Shown: one piece after another, positions 27,193-36,092 of the stretch
How the letters are laid out: every line of letters begins with the position of its first letter
How positions within the stretch are numbered: position 1 is the first letter of the stretch
Position numbers and translations under genes: made by a program
From: Helicobacter magdeburgensis
Lineage (GTDB): Bacteria; Campylobacterota; Campylobacteria; Campylobacterales; Helicobacteraceae
DNA: 64,000 nucleotides
Direction of reading: 5' to 3'
Assembly (NCBI RefSeq): GCF_000765825.2
Contig: NZ_JRPE02000006.1
Coordinates: forward strand, 62,001 to 126,000
The notes under the pieces: model-generated
What the model saw: the letters and a program-made list of their open reading frames with translations, nothing else
The model's database searches: none
What the model was told of the DNA's origin: nothing

Positions 27193-28515
27193 TCACACTT
27201 CCTTTTCTATTTGTGGCAAGGCAGTGGCTTTAAGCTTTTTGATTCTTGCTCCATCCATTTCAAGCACTTCAAATTCAAAATGTTCATCGCAAATCTTATC
27301 TTTTATTACCGGTAGTCGTCCAAGTAGCCCAAAGACATAGCCACCGATTGTAATATGGTCATTTGTGTTGCTGAAAGTAATATGAAGCATTTCTTCAATA
27401 CTTTCTAAGTCCAACTTGCCATCAAACTCATAAGTTTTTTCATCAATTTGCCGCATATCCTCTATTTTCAAATCGTGCTCATCAGAAATATCGCCGATAA
27501 TCTCTTCAATTATATCTTCCATTGTCAAAAGCCCAGATGTCCCACCATACTCATCAACCACAAGGGCAGTGTGAATCTGCTGACGATTCATCGTAGTTAG
27601 GATCTCTGAAATATGAGCGGTTTCAGGCACGATGATCATATTTCTTACAAGCTTTGAGAGATTAGCCTCCCCATTTTTAATGGTATTTTCAAATAAGTCG
27701 CGGATATGAATCATACCCAAAATATTATCTTTAGAATCTTGATAATAAGGGTAGCGTGTGTGATTGGTCTTTAACACAATGGCAATATTATTTTCATAGC
27801 TTTCTTGTGCATCAAGGCAAATCATATCTTTGCGGGGCGTCATAATCTCTTTAGCCAAAGTGTCTGAAAAATCCACAGCATTTTTGATAATCTCACCTTC
27901 TATTGAATCTATATAGCCTTCTTTCAAGCTCTCTCCCACAATGATTTTGAGCTCTTCATCAGAATGTGCTAACTCCCCCTCTCTAGCAGGCTGAATCCCC
28001 ATAGCTTTAAGGAAAAACGCAGCCAACATATCAAATAGTCTAATGAGTGGAGAAAAAACAATCCAAAAAGTGTAAAGGGGCTTGGCGATAAATAGCACCA
28101 CAGATTCAGTCTTAGCAATAGCTATGGACTTAGGCACAAGCTCCCCTAGCACAACGTGTAAAAGCGTAACAAAGATAAAGGCAATGACTGAAGTGATAGA
28201 ATGCACTAAAATAGGCGAAGATTCTACAAAAAAGTAAAATGGGATTGAAATAAGCTTAACAAATGCATTTTCACTAATCCAACCCAAAGCAAGGGAAGCA
28301 AAGGTTATCCCAAGCTGTGTAGCACTAAGATAACTATCAAGCGAATTGGTAATTTTAAGAGCAAGAGAAGCATTTTTTACTTCATTTTTGGCTAATTCTT
28401 CAAGCTTAGATTTTCGTATTTTAACAATCGCAAACTCCGAAACCACAAAAAAGGCATTGAGAAAAACTAAAAACAATGCCAACAAAAGCATCAAAACCGA
28501 CGAATACGGGTCCAA
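27193..28515 (-). CDS. CNNM/CorC (TlyC-type) membrane protein
   Basis: A 440-residue inner-membrane protein of the hemolysin C/CNNM family, related to magnesium/cobalt efflux proteins. Order: DUF21 membrane domain (residues about 1-190, four hydrophobic segments, with GITFASLALGWISE), a pair of CBS domains (about 205-335, beginning IMTPRKDM and ending LVVDEYGGTSGLLTMEDIIEEIIGDI), and a C-terminal CorC_HlyC domain (ITIGGYVFGLLGRLP). The name hemolysin is historical. The start is TTG at 28515, preceded by AAGGAG at the right distance; no ATG fits. Probably transcribed on its own. Confidence 0.88.
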   Translation of the reverse strand: MDPYSSVLMLLLALFLVFLNAFFVVSEFAIVKIRKSKLEELAKNEVKNASLALKITNSLDSYLSATQLGITFASLALGWISENAFVKLISIPFYFFVESSPILVHSITSVIAFIFVTLLHVVLGELVPKSIAIAKTESVVLFIAKPLYTFWIVFSPLIRLFDMLAAFFLKAMGIQPAREGELAHSDEELKIIVGESLKEGYIDSIEGEIIKNAVDFSDTLAKEIMTPRKDMICLDAQESYENNIAIVLKTNHTRYPYYQDSKDNILGMIHIRDLFENTIKNGEANLSKLVRNMIIVPETAHISEILTTMNRQQIHTALVVDEYGGTSGLLTMEDIIEEIIGDISDEHDLKIEDMRQIDEKTYEFDGKLDLESIEEMLHITFSNTNDHITIGGYVFGLLGRLPVIKDKICDEHFEFEVLEMDGARIKKLKATALPQIEKEV

Positions 28516-28585
28516 ATATTCTCCTTAAATAAGAAAAGATAGACTTGAATTGTAGTCAATCTAATCTTTTAAAACTTTTAAAGTG

Positions 28586-30175
28586 CTAAATATCAAAACC
28601 AGCACTGATAATGATAAAATAAGTAAGCCCACCAAGCAATGCCGATACAGGAACAGTAATAAGCCAAGAAGCAATGATTTTATTTATTGCACTGCGTTTA
28701 ACAAGCTCTTGTTTATAGGCTTTTTTGAGTGATTTTCGCTCTTTTCTATCAAGCTTTGGCGTATCTTTAAGCTTATTATTGTTTTTAAGAGATTCGAGCA
28801 TAAGCCCCTTTTTCTTTATACTTGCTTTATTGAATCTATCTAAAAATGCTTCAACTTCTTGTGCGTCTTTGCCTTTATGTGCTTCAATGATTGTTTGTTG
28901 CATTTCATAATAGCGTTTTTTCAAATATTCTCTTAAGAATCCAACGCCAAAAATAGCCCCGAGTGCAATATGTGTGGAGCTAACAGGCAAACCAAGCTGT
29001 GAGGCTAAAAGCACAGTGAGAGCTGCACTCATTGCAATGCAAAATGCCCTCATCTTATCAAGCTCTGTTATCTCACTGCCAACGGTGCGAATAAGTCTAG
29101 GACCATACAGGGCAAGTCCCAGTGAAATGCCCAACCCACCGATAACCATAATCCACAAAGGCACACCTGCCTTGCTAGCAGGCAAAGATTCTCCAAGGTT
29201 GTTTAATGTCTCATTGATCGCTGCGAGTGGTCCAATGGCGTTAGCCACATCGTTTGCCCCGTGAGCAAAGCTCAAAAGTGCTGCTGCAAAAACAAGGGGA
29301 ATAGTAAAAAGGGAGTTTATATCCTCTTTTGTATTAAGCAGAGTCTCCGCTTTTTTGGCAATTATTGGACGCACAAGTAGATATACGACAATGGCAATAA
29401 GAAGGCTAATCCCAACAGATACGCTAAAATCAAGCTTGGGTAAAACTTTTTTAAGTCCTTTTAAAATTAAATACAGACTAAAAGCCCAAGCCATCACAAA
29501 AATAAGGATTGGCACTACCTTTTTCGCCGCTTGTCGTTTATCTTCCTTGTAGGTAATGCTTTTTTTGATAATAAGCAAAAAGATAACCGCAATAACTCCA
29601 CCAAGCACAGGCGAGATGATCCAACTTGAAGCGATACGCAAAAGCTCCGCCCAATTCACCACGCTAAAGCCACCGGCAACAATCCCTGCTCCCAAGATTC
29701 CACCTACAAGTGAATGTGTTGTGGAAACAGGTGCGCCAATAGCCGTTGCCAAATGTAACCAAACCGCACCAGAAGCAAGGGCAGCAAGCATTAAAGCCAC
29801 GAAAACACGAGGTTCTGCAAGATGGGTAGAATCTATAATACCAGACTTGATTGTCTCTACCACTTCACCACCAGCGATTATTGCACCCATTGCTTCACAA
29901 ATAGCTGCGATGAGAATCGCTCCAACAAGCGTAATAGCGTGAGAACCAACAGCAGGTCCAACATTATTAGCTACATCATTTGCACCGATATTCATCGCCA
30001 TATAGCCACCGATGATAGTCGCAAAGACAAGCAGTAGTGTATTATGCCCAGTGTGAGCCATAATCGCCACTAGAGAAATGACAAGAAAAAAGACAAGCAC
30101 AATAAAGAGCTTGACACCATCTTTTTGATTAAAGCTTTGTGCTTTTTCAATTTGTTTAATGTCCTTAAACTCCAT
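28586..30175 (-). CDS. Inorganic phosphate transporter, PiT/PHO4 family
   Basis: A 529-residue inner-membrane carrier importing phosphate with protons or sodium. Two PHO4 half-domains are visible, each with the family signature: GGYMAMNIGANDVANNVGPAVGS near 60-80 and SFAHGANDVANAIGPLAA near 300-320. A basic, cytoplasmic-looking stretch rich in Lys (about 425-490, including KKKGLMLESLKNNNKLKDTPK) lies before the last membrane segment. The ATG at 30175 follows GGAGGGGGG. In H. pylori a phosphate permease gene is close to nfu and murE; here the TRAP operon lies between. Confidence 0.92.
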   Translation of the reverse strand: MEFKDIKQIEKAQSFNQKDGVKLFIVLVFFLVISLVAIMAHTGHNTLLLVFATIIGGYMAMNIGANDVANNVGPAVGSHAITLVGAILIAAICEAMGAIIAGGEVVETIKSGIIDSTHLAEPRVFVALMLAALASGAVWLHLATAIGAPVSTTHSLVGGILGAGIVAGGFSVVNWAELLRIASSWIISPVLGGVIAVIFLLIIKKSITYKEDKRQAAKKVVPILIFVMAWAFSLYLILKGLKKVLPKLDFSVSVGISLLIAIVVYLLVRPIIAKKAETLLNTKEDINSLFTIPLVFAAALLSFAHGANDVANAIGPLAAINETLNNLGESLPASKAGVPLWIMVIGGLGISLGLALYGPRLIRTVGSEITELDKMRAFCIAMSAALTVLLASQLGLPVSSTHIALGAIFGVGFLREYLKKRYYEMQQTIIEAHKGKDAQEVEAFLDRFNKASIKKKGLMLESLKNNNKLKDTPKLDRKERKSLKKAYKQELVKRSAINKIIASWLITVPVSALLGGLTYFIIISAGFDI

Positions 30176-30190
30176 AAATCCCCCCTCCCT

Positions 30191-31465
30191 TTATTTGATT
30201 TGATTAGGCAGCCATAGTGAAATATCTGGAATATAGGTTATGAGTAATAGCCCAACAAGCATTACACCAAGCCAAGGCAACACAGAAGTCGTTACATCTT
30301 TAAGACTTAGCCCAGTAAGCGAACTTGCCACAAAGAGGTTAAGCCCCACAGGCGGAGTAAGCATACCTAGCTCCATATTTACCACCATCACAATGCCAAA
30401 ATGTATAGGATCAATGCCAAGGGCTAGGGCGATGGGTAAAAGCAAAGGTGTCATAATCATAATAACAGAACTAGGCTCCATAAACTGCCCCATAATAAAT
30501 AGCACGACATTCACAAGGATAAGGAACATCCACCAGCTCATCTCTTGTGCTACAAGAAATTCTGCGATTAAATGTGGGATTCTCTCATTTGTTAAAAAAT
30601 GTGCAAAAACAACAGCAAAACCAATGATGAAAAATATCATCGCCGTTGTAATTGCCGCGTCTAAAAATACAACATATAAGTCTTTAAATTTAATATCTCT
30701 ATACACAAAAACAGAAATGATAAAGGCATATACAGCACTAATACCCGCAGCTTCAGTGGCAGTAAAGATTCCACCATAGATTCCACCGATGATGACAAAA
30801 ATAATCAGCAGCGCCCAAAATGCGTCTTTAAATTTTTTGAATCTTACTTTAAAAGATTCAGGCTTTGTAGCTTTGAATCCTAGCCGCCTTGCCCCCACAT
30901 AGGCATAAATCATCATCATAAGTCCAATCATCAAGCCCGGCACAACTCCAGCCATAAAAAGCTTTTCAATGGATACTTCAGCTGTTACTCCATAGACAAT
31001 CATCACAACAGAAGGTGGGATAAGAATCCCAAGACTTCCTGCAGAGGTGATCGCTCCAACGGCGTAGCTTTTTGGGTATCCAGCATTTTTAATAGCTAAA
31101 AACATCACAGAGCCAACAGCCACCACCGTTGCAGGAGAGCTACCACTCACCGCGGCAAAAATAATACAAGCCAAAATCGCACTGATAGGCAAACCACCGG
31201 GCAAATGTCCAACAAGCGATTTGGCAAACTCCACAATACGCGTTGCCGAGCTACCCTTACTCATAAGAGATCCCGCTAAGATAAACATAGGAATTGCCAT
31301 AAGTGCAGGTTTTAAGCCATTAAACATAATCTCTGCTGAGCCTACGACATTATAAGAAGTGAATATAAAAAGCGCACTCACAGCGCTAACACCCAAGGCA
31401 ATGCTCACAGGTACGCCTATGAGAAGCAAACCAAACAACACTAATAATAAATACGCAACACTCAT
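30191..31465 (-). CDS. dctM: TRAP transporter large permease (DctM)
   Basis: Large membrane subunit of a tripartite ATP-independent periplasmic transporter, the sodium-driven channel of the system. The 424 residues have about 12 membrane segments, with the family landmarks FILAGSLMSKGSSATRIVEFA, AAVSGSSPATVVAVGSVM, GSLGILIPPSVVMIVYG and, near the C-terminus, ELGMLTPPVGLNLFV. It follows dctQ at 10 bases, with both genes behind dctP in a dctP-dctQ-dctM operon read leftward. The substrate cannot be told from sequence; carboxylates such as C4-dicarboxylates or sialic acid are typical. Confidence 0.93.
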   Translation of the reverse strand: MSVAYLLLVLFGLLLIGVPVSIALGVSAVSALFIFTSYNVVGSAEIMFNGLKPALMAIPMFILAGSLMSKGSSATRIVEFAKSLVGHLPGGLPISAILACIIFAAVSGSSPATVVAVGSVMFLAIKNAGYPKSYAVGAITSAGSLGILIPPSVVMIVYGVTAEVSIEKLFMAGVVPGLMIGLMMMIYAYVGARRLGFKATKPESFKVRFKKFKDAFWALLIIFVIIGGIYGGIFTATEAAGISAVYAFIISVFVYRDIKFKDLYVVFLDAAITTAMIFFIIGFAVVFAHFLTNERIPHLIAEFLVAQEMSWWMFLILVNVVLFIMGQFMEPSSVIMIMTPLLLPIALALGIDPIHFGIVMVVNMELGMLTPPVGLNLFVASSLTGLSLKDVTTSVLPWLGVMLVGLLLITYIPDISLWLPNQIK

Positions 31466-31475
31466 TTATACCCCG

Positions 31476-32093
31476 CTAATCTTTGATAACAGAATCGTGT
31501 ATCATTTCACTTTCTGCATTTTTTACGACCTTGTCCGCTTGTGTCCAAGACACTTCATAGATTTTTTCAACAGAGCGATAAGTCGCGCCAAAAAAAGCTA
31601 ATGGCAAACAAAGCAGAAAAATCCATAATGGGACATTATGTAATGCCTCACTCATATAGCCAATACGATAATTACCATAGCATACCATAGCCCCAGCATA
31701 AGTCATAAAAGCAAGAAAAAGAGAATTTAGGGTATGTATGCCAATCATACAGGCTTTAGCGAGTTTAGGAGGGAATCGCTCTAAGAGCATAGTAACGCTG
31801 ATATGCACACCTTTTCTGAATCCATAAGCCGCACCAAAAAGAGCTGACCACAAAAAGCAATATCGAGCGATTTCTTCCGCCCAAGTGAGTGAAAGATGAA
31901 AGTAATCTGGGAAAAGTCCAGTAAGGTAGCGACAAAATACATTTATAGCGGTGATAATAACCCCCGCAAGGAGTCCTACCACAGCTACATTTTTATTGAT
32001 AGAAGCGATAAAGGTATCCAAAAGAGCAAAAACTCTATTGACTTTTGAGCTGTGATGAGCCCAAATAAAAGGTTTAGCAATCCAAGAAAGCAT
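31476..32093 (-). CDS. dctQ: TRAP transporter small permease (DctQ)
   Basis: Small membrane subunit of the TRAP system. The 205 residues contain four hydrophobic segments (about 30-50, 68-88, 112-135, 150-172) and the DctQ pattern LTWAEEIARYCFLWSALFGAAYGFRKGVHISV around the second segment. The N-terminal 25 residues are cytoplasmic. Start ATG 32093 with GAGGGG upstream, 20 bases after dctP. Confidence 0.9.
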   Translation of the reverse strand: MLSWIAKPFIWAHHSSKVNRVFALLDTFIASINKNVAVVGLLAGVIITAINVFCRYLTGLFPDYFHLSLTWAEEIARYCFLWSALFGAAYGFRKGVHISVTMLLERFPPKLAKACMIGIHTLNSLFLAFMTYAGAMVCYGNYRIGYMSEALHNVPLWIFLLCLPLAFFGATYRSVEKIYEVSWTQADKVVKNAESEMIHDSVIKD

Positions 32094-32113
32094 TTAATCC
32101 CCTCGATTCTAGA

Positions 32114-33121
32114 TTATTGCACTTGAATGATTTTTTCAATCAAATCCTGACTAACAATATCGTAGAATTTTGGGTAAATTGCCTGCATAGTCTCCTTCCA
32201 CACTGAAACTTGCTCTGGAGTAAGAGTGATGATCTCTGTTTTTGATGTATCATCTTTTTTAAGTTTTTCAAGCAGAACTTTTTCTTCTTTTTCACTTTCT
32301 TTACGCTCAAACTCTGTAGCTTCGTGGAGAGCTTGTTTGAAAATCTCTTTTAAATCATCTGGAAGCTGTTTCCAAAAGCTATCACTTACCACAACAAGAT
32401 AGCCTAAATATCCGTGATTTGAAAGTGTGATTGAGCTTTGCACTTCATAGAATTTAGAGTTATAGAGATTAGAGAGTGGATTTTCAGCCGCATCAACAAC
32501 ACCTGTGGAAAGGGCTGAATACACTTCTCCAAATGGCAATACTTGAGGGATCGCTCCAATGGCTTTTGTTTGCTCTTCAAGCACTTTTGAGCTCATAATT
32601 CTCATTTTTTGTCCCTTTGCATCTTCTGGGAGAACAATGGGCTTTTTGTTTGTGCTGAATTGTTTGAATCCTGCGTCCCAATAATCAAGAGCAATAATCC
32701 CCTTTTGAGACACAACATCTTTTAGAATCTGTCCCACTTCACTATCCATTACCTTGTGTAAATGCTCCGTATCGCGGAATAAAAACGGCACATCCCATAC
32801 ATTAAACTCTTTCGCAATGGGTGTGAATTTTGAAAAGCTCGGTACCGCCATTTGCACATTATTGCGTGTTAGCTCTTGAAAAACTTTATCATCATCAACA
32901 AGCTGTGCACTTGGGAAAACTTCTACTTTGATTTTTCCATTACTTAACTCATCAACGCGTTTAGCAAAAAAATCAGCAGCCTGCCCTTTTGGCGTATTAG
33001 CACTAACAACGTGAGCAAATTTCACTTTATACACTTCTTGTGTCTTATCTTCACCACAACCTAAAAATCCTAAGCTTACAGCACAAGCCAAAGCCATAAT
33101 TGAGATTTTCTTTAACTTCAT
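32114..33121 (-). CDS. dctP: TRAP transporter substrate-binding protein (DctP), lipoprotein form
   Basis: Extracytoplasmic solute receptor of the TRAP system. The 335-residue precursor has a signal peptide ending in the lipobox FLGC (Cys near 22), so it is membrane-anchored by lipid rather than free in the periplasm. The mature part shows the DctP pattern: VKFAHVVSANTPKGQAADFFAKRVDELSNGKI, FPSAQLVDDDKVFQELTRNNVQMAVP, and the conserved Arg region GQKMRIMSSKV that usually contacts a substrate carboxylate. A Lys/Glu-rich helical stretch lies near 265-295. The ATG at 33121 has AAAAGGAG; a GTG six bases earlier overlaps that site and is less likely. Confidence 0.93.
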   Translation of the reverse strand: MKLKKISIMALACAVSLGFLGCGEDKTQEVYKVKFAHVVSANTPKGQAADFFAKRVDELSNGKIKVEVFPSAQLVDDDKVFQELTRNNVQMAVPSFSKFTPIAKEFNVWDVPFLFRDTEHLHKVMDSEVGQILKDVVSQKGIIALDYWDAGFKQFSTNKKPIVLPEDAKGQKMRIMSSKVLEEQTKAIGAIPQVLPFGEVYSALSTGVVDAAENPLSNLYNSKFYEVQSSITLSNHGYLGYLVVVSDSFWKQLPDDLKEIFKQALHEATEFERKESEKEEKVLLEKLKKDDTSKTEIITLTPEQVSVWKETMQAIYPKFYDIVSQDLIEKIIQVQ

Positions 33122-33150
33122 TTTCACTCCTTTTGTAAAATTCGTGTTCT

Positions 33151-33158
33151 ATTTTATA
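33151..33158 (-). promoter_or_regulatory. Probable -10 region of dctPQM operon
   Basis: Minus strand TATAAAAT, 30 bases before the dctP start. Confidence 0.45.
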
Positions 33159-33290
33159 TAAGGATTGAGTACAAAATGAAGTCCATTGCGGATATTTTAT
33201 GATAAAAAAGCTTCTTTGTGTAGTTTATAAACATTTTCAGATTCTGTGTTGGGCTGTGGGTGGAAACAATATACATTTGAAAAAATACGC

Positions 33291-33296
33291 TAGAAT
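33291..33296 (+). promoter_or_regulatory. Probable -10 box for nfu
   Basis: TAGAAT in TACGCTAGAATACGG, 53 bases before the nfu ATG. Confidence 0.4.
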
Positions 33297-33348
33297 ACGG
33301 CGGTTTTTAAGTATATTCAAATTTTATGGATATAAAAAAGGAGCAGAT

Positions 33349-33618
33349 ATGTTTCCCTTTAGTGATGAAGAGCTGCAAACTCCCGTTGAGCTAGTGATTG
33401 ATAAGGTGCGTCCTACGCTTACGCTTGATGGCGGGGATATTACCTTGCTTGGTATTAGAGATGCGAAAGTGTATGTGCGTTTAGAAGGGGCTTGTAAGGG
33501 CTGTCCTAGCTCGGCAAACACGCTGAAATATGCTATTGAAAATCGTTTAAAAGAAGAGATTCACCCAGATATTACCATCGTGCATATCCCACACGGAGAA
33601 TCTTTTAAGACTTTTTGA
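33349..33618 (+). CDS. nfu: NifU C-terminal-domain protein (Nfu-type Fe-S carrier)
   Basis: An 89-residue protein that is a single Nfu domain, thought to carry and deliver iron-sulfur clusters. The central pattern is VRPTLTLDGGDITLLGI followed by VRLEGACKGCPSSANTLK, giving the conserved CxxC (CKGC) that holds the cluster between two subunits. ATG 33349 has an AAAGGAG site; the longer open frame from 33199 would run through the promoter. AcnB, BioB and NadA in this window are possible cluster clients. The TPR-like gene follows after 13 bases and murE overlaps that one, so the three look like an operon. Confidence 0.92.
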   Translation: MFPFSDEELQTPVELVIDKVRPTLTLDGGDITLLGIRDAKVYVRLEGACKGCPSSANTLKYAIENRLKEEIHPDITIVHIPHGESFKTF

Positions 33619-33631
33619 GTATGGATAGACT

Positions 33632-34264
33632 ATGGAAGTTATAAAACTCACAGACACACGCACAAGGCAAGTTATCAATAAAAATAATAAAAAGGCTTTT
33701 GAGCTTTTTACTGCTAAGCAATACAAAAAGGCTTTTGAGCTTTTTACGCATAATCTCACACTTGAGCCAAACAATACCGAATCTACAATCGGTATTTTGC
33801 TTGCCGATATGGCGGAGGACTTTGAGGAGCAGGCGGTTGGCTTATATGAATATTATCAGATTCTACTCTCCCAAGAAATCAGCAAGGCAAAGGCAAGAGA
33901 GCAGATTCTAAAAACGATTAAAAGTTTTGATAAAAGCACAAATAGTATTTTTTCTATGCTAAAGCACCTTGAAAGTCTCCGTGCAGATAGCTTGAATGGA
34001 ATCTTATATGAAGATTTTAAGCAAATTACCAAAGAAAAGAAAAATTTTAAAGAAGCCTTTGAAGATTTGATGTTTAGCTCAAAGATTATTTTCACAAGCA
34101 AGAATGAATTTTATGAGTTTTTAAATGAACTCATAGACAATGACTATCAAGATATATCAATGGAGTATATTGACTCGCTTAAGAAAAATATCATTTATGA
34201 TGGTGAGATTGAAAAAATTTTACAAAAGGTGGCAAATGATAATAGAAAAAAACATAAACTATAA
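33632..34264 (+). CDS. TPR-like protein of unknown function upstream of murE
   Basis: The 210-residue product has no signal peptide and looks fully helical. Near the N-terminus two similar segments, NKKAFELFTAKQYKKAFELFTHNL, resemble one TPR unit; the rest is charged and helical (KAKAREQILKTIKSFDK, QITKEKKNFKEAFEDLM). The DNA for KKAFELFT is repeated almost exactly at about 33689-33712 and 33728-33750, so a small internal duplication is likely. The function is unknown; a homologous gene holds the same place before murE in H. pylori as far as I recall. Its last 29 bases overlap murE. Confidence 0.8.
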   Translation: MEVIKLTDTRTRQVINKNNKKAFELFTAKQYKKAFELFTHNLTLEPNNTESTIGILLADMAEDFEEQAVGLYEYYQILLSQEISKAKAREQILKTIKSFDKSTNSIFSMLKHLESLRADSLNGILYEDFKQITKEKKNFKEAFEDLMFSSKIIFTSKNEFYEFLNELIDNDYQDISMEYIDSLKKNIIYDGEIEKILQKVANDNRKKHKL

Positions 34265-35591
34265 GGGCAAGATTTTTAAGATTCTTACAGATGATACGCG
34301 TGTGGCTTTGGAAAATGGGGCGGTAAAAGAAGAAGTTTTGCTTGTGCGAAGTAAGCAAAATACGGCATTTATCCCAAGTGATTTTCCACAAGGAAATCTT
34401 ATAGAATCTTGTGATTTAGGCAAAGTGCTTTTAGATTCTATTCCTGGGGAGAAGCCACGCATTGTAGGCATTACAGGCACAAATGGTAAAACCACCACCG
34501 CAGCGATTATCTACTCTCTTTTGCTTGATTTGGGCTATAAGGTTGCTTTGCTTGGCACAAGGGGATTTTTTATTAATGAAAGCACAATCAAGCCAAAAGG
34601 ACTTACAACACCTAGTGTACTTGAGCTGTATGAGAATCTTAGTTTTGCTAAGGCTAAGGGCTGTGATTATTTCATAATGGAGGTAAGCTCACACGCCATT
34701 ATCCAAGAGCGGATAGCGGGATTAAACTTTGAGCTAAAGATTCTAACCAACATTACAAGTGATCATTTAGATTATCATAAGAGTGTGGAAGAGTATAGGC
34801 GGGTGAAAAATAGTTTTTTTGAGAGTGAAGGGCTAAAGCTTATTAATGCTGATGAAAAATATGCACAATGCAGGGATATAAAGGCATTTTATTATGGTGT
34901 GGAGAAAAAGGGGCATTTGAGCGTTGGAGCTTACGCGTTAGAATCTGGGATTGATGCACATATTGCGTGGCGAGACAATAAAGAATGTAGCCAAGAATCT
35001 TGTGCGCTGCAAACCTATCTCTATGGCAAACATAATCTATACAATGCCCTTGCTGGTATCGCTGCGGTTAAGATTCTTACAAACAAGCCCCTTTGTGAGA
35101 TAGCACAAGCAATGGAAAATTTTGGCGGAGTGAGTGGGCGTATGGAAGTGGTGCATCATAAACCGCTTGTGATTGTGGATTTTGCACATACACACGATGG
35201 TATGAAGCAGATTTTTGAAAGTTTTAGACACCAAAAAATTGCTGTTGTGTTTGGGGCTGGGGGCGATAGGGATAAGAGTAAGCGTCCTAAAATGGGTGCT
35301 TGTGCGTTTGAATACGCCGATAAACTCTACATCACAAGTGATAATCCAAGAAGTGAAGATCCTAGTGAAATTTTACAGGACATAGCAAGTGGGCTGCCAA
35401 AAGAGTGTGAGCGAAAACTTGTCGTTATGGAAGTGGATAGAAAAAAGGCTATTATTCAGGCTTTAAATGAGTTGCAAGAAAGTGAAGTGCTGTTGATTTT
35501 GGGCAAGGGCGATGAGGACTATCAAATCATAGGCAACAATAAGATTTATTTTGATGATAGGGAAGTGGTAAGGGAGTATTATAAGGGCTAG
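34236..35591 (+). CDS. murE: UDP-MurNAc-L-alanyl-D-glutamate--meso-DAP ligase
   Basis: Cytoplasmic Mur ligase that adds meso-diaminopimelate to the peptidoglycan precursor. The 451 residues show the ATP loop GITGTNGKTTT (about 79-89), the substrate motif GLTTPSVLELYENL, EVSSHAIIQERIAGLNF, NITSDHLDYHKSVEEY and the Mur C-terminal FGAGGDRDKSKRPKMG. The tetrapeptide DNPR near 368 is the marker for DAP rather than lysine specificity. The ATG at 34236 lies inside the end of the upstream gene with an AAAAGG site, a translationally coupled start. Confidence 0.95.
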   Translation: MIIEKNINYKGKIFKILTDDTRVALENGAVKEEVLLVRSKQNTAFIPSDFPQGNLIESCDLGKVLLDSIPGEKPRIVGITGTNGKTTTAAIIYSLLLDLGYKVALLGTRGFFINESTIKPKGLTTPSVLELYENLSFAKAKGCDYFIMEVSSHAIIQERIAGLNFELKILTNITSDHLDYHKSVEEYRRVKNSFFESEGLKLINADEKYAQCRDIKAFYYGVEKKGHLSVGAYALESGIDAHIAWRDNKECSQESCALQTYLYGKHNLYNALAGIAAVKILTNKPLCEIAQAMENFGGVSGRMEVVHHKPLVIVDFAHTHDGMKQIFESFRHQKIAVVFGAGGDRDKSKRPKMGACAFEYADKLYITSDNPRSEDPSEILQDIASGLPKECERKLVVMEVDRKKAIIQALNELQESEVLLILGKGDEDYQIIGNNKIYFDDREVVREYYKG

Positions 35592-35596
35592 GGCTT

Positions 35597-35629
35597 AGAT
35601 TCTAGCTTTTTAAGATAAGGCTAGAATCT
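35597..35629 (+). terminator. Hairpin after murE
   Basis: AGATTCTAGC at 35597-35606 pairs with GCTAGAATCT at 35620-35629, loop 13 nt, six bases after the murE stop. A third copy of the arm (AGAATCTAGC) follows at 35639-35648 and could pair instead. Built from the AGATTCT word. Confidence 0.6.
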
Positions 35630-35669
35630 TGCAATAATAGAATCTAGCAAAATCACACCGACTTTGTAG

Positions 35670-36089
35670 CTATTCCTTGTATGTAAGAACATTGCCATTA
35701 AAATCCTGCAATCTTGCACTGATATTTTCAAGGTAGAAAACCACAAAATTTGGGTGATTTGGGTTGTTTTCAAAAGTGGTTGCTATACGCTCATACTTTG
35801 CCATAAGAGCTTCTTTGACATCAAGGTGATTTGCCACCCTTGCTTCCCCACGCACACGCAAAGCCAAAATATCTGCTGTGCTGATACAGATTTCAACACC
35901 ACTAAATTGTATAATGTGCTTAAGGAGATTCTTGTTGTGCGTTGTGCCAAAATACAACTTGCCATTATGCACGATATTTGAACGCATAGGACGCACTCGT
36001 GGATTCCCACAAGTGCCTTTTGTGCCAAGATAAAACACCCCTAAATCTAGAATCTTGCCAATCTCTGCTAATGTGAGATATTCCATCAT
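35670..36089 (-). CDS. Pyridoxamine-5'-phosphate-oxidase-like flavin/haem-binding family protein
   Basis: A 139-residue single-domain protein of the split-barrel PNPOx-like fold. Family-like sequence: FYLGTKGTCGNPRVRPMRSNIVHNGKLYFGTTHNKNLLKHI, matching the pattern in which a xRPxR-type segment and a GKLYFxT strand bind a flavin phosphate. It is too short to be PdxH itself. Substrate unknown. Start is one of two adjacent ATGs (36089 or 36086), the second better spaced from an AGGG site. Three bases downstream of tpx on the same strand, so probably co-transcribed with it; that suggests but does not prove a redox role. Confidence 0.78.
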   Translation of the reverse strand: MMEYLTLAEIGKILDLGVFYLGTKGTCGNPRVRPMRSNIVHNGKLYFGTTHNKNLLKHIIQFSGVEICISTADILALRVRGEARVANHLDVKEALMAKYERIATTFENNPNHPNFVVFYLENISARLQDFNGNVLTYKE

Positions 36090-36092
36090 ACC

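Noticed and set aside
33199-33348. Upstream extension of the nfu frame
   Set aside because: It would add 50 residues unlike the Nfu family and would run through the -10 box; the AAAGGAG site fits ATG 33349.
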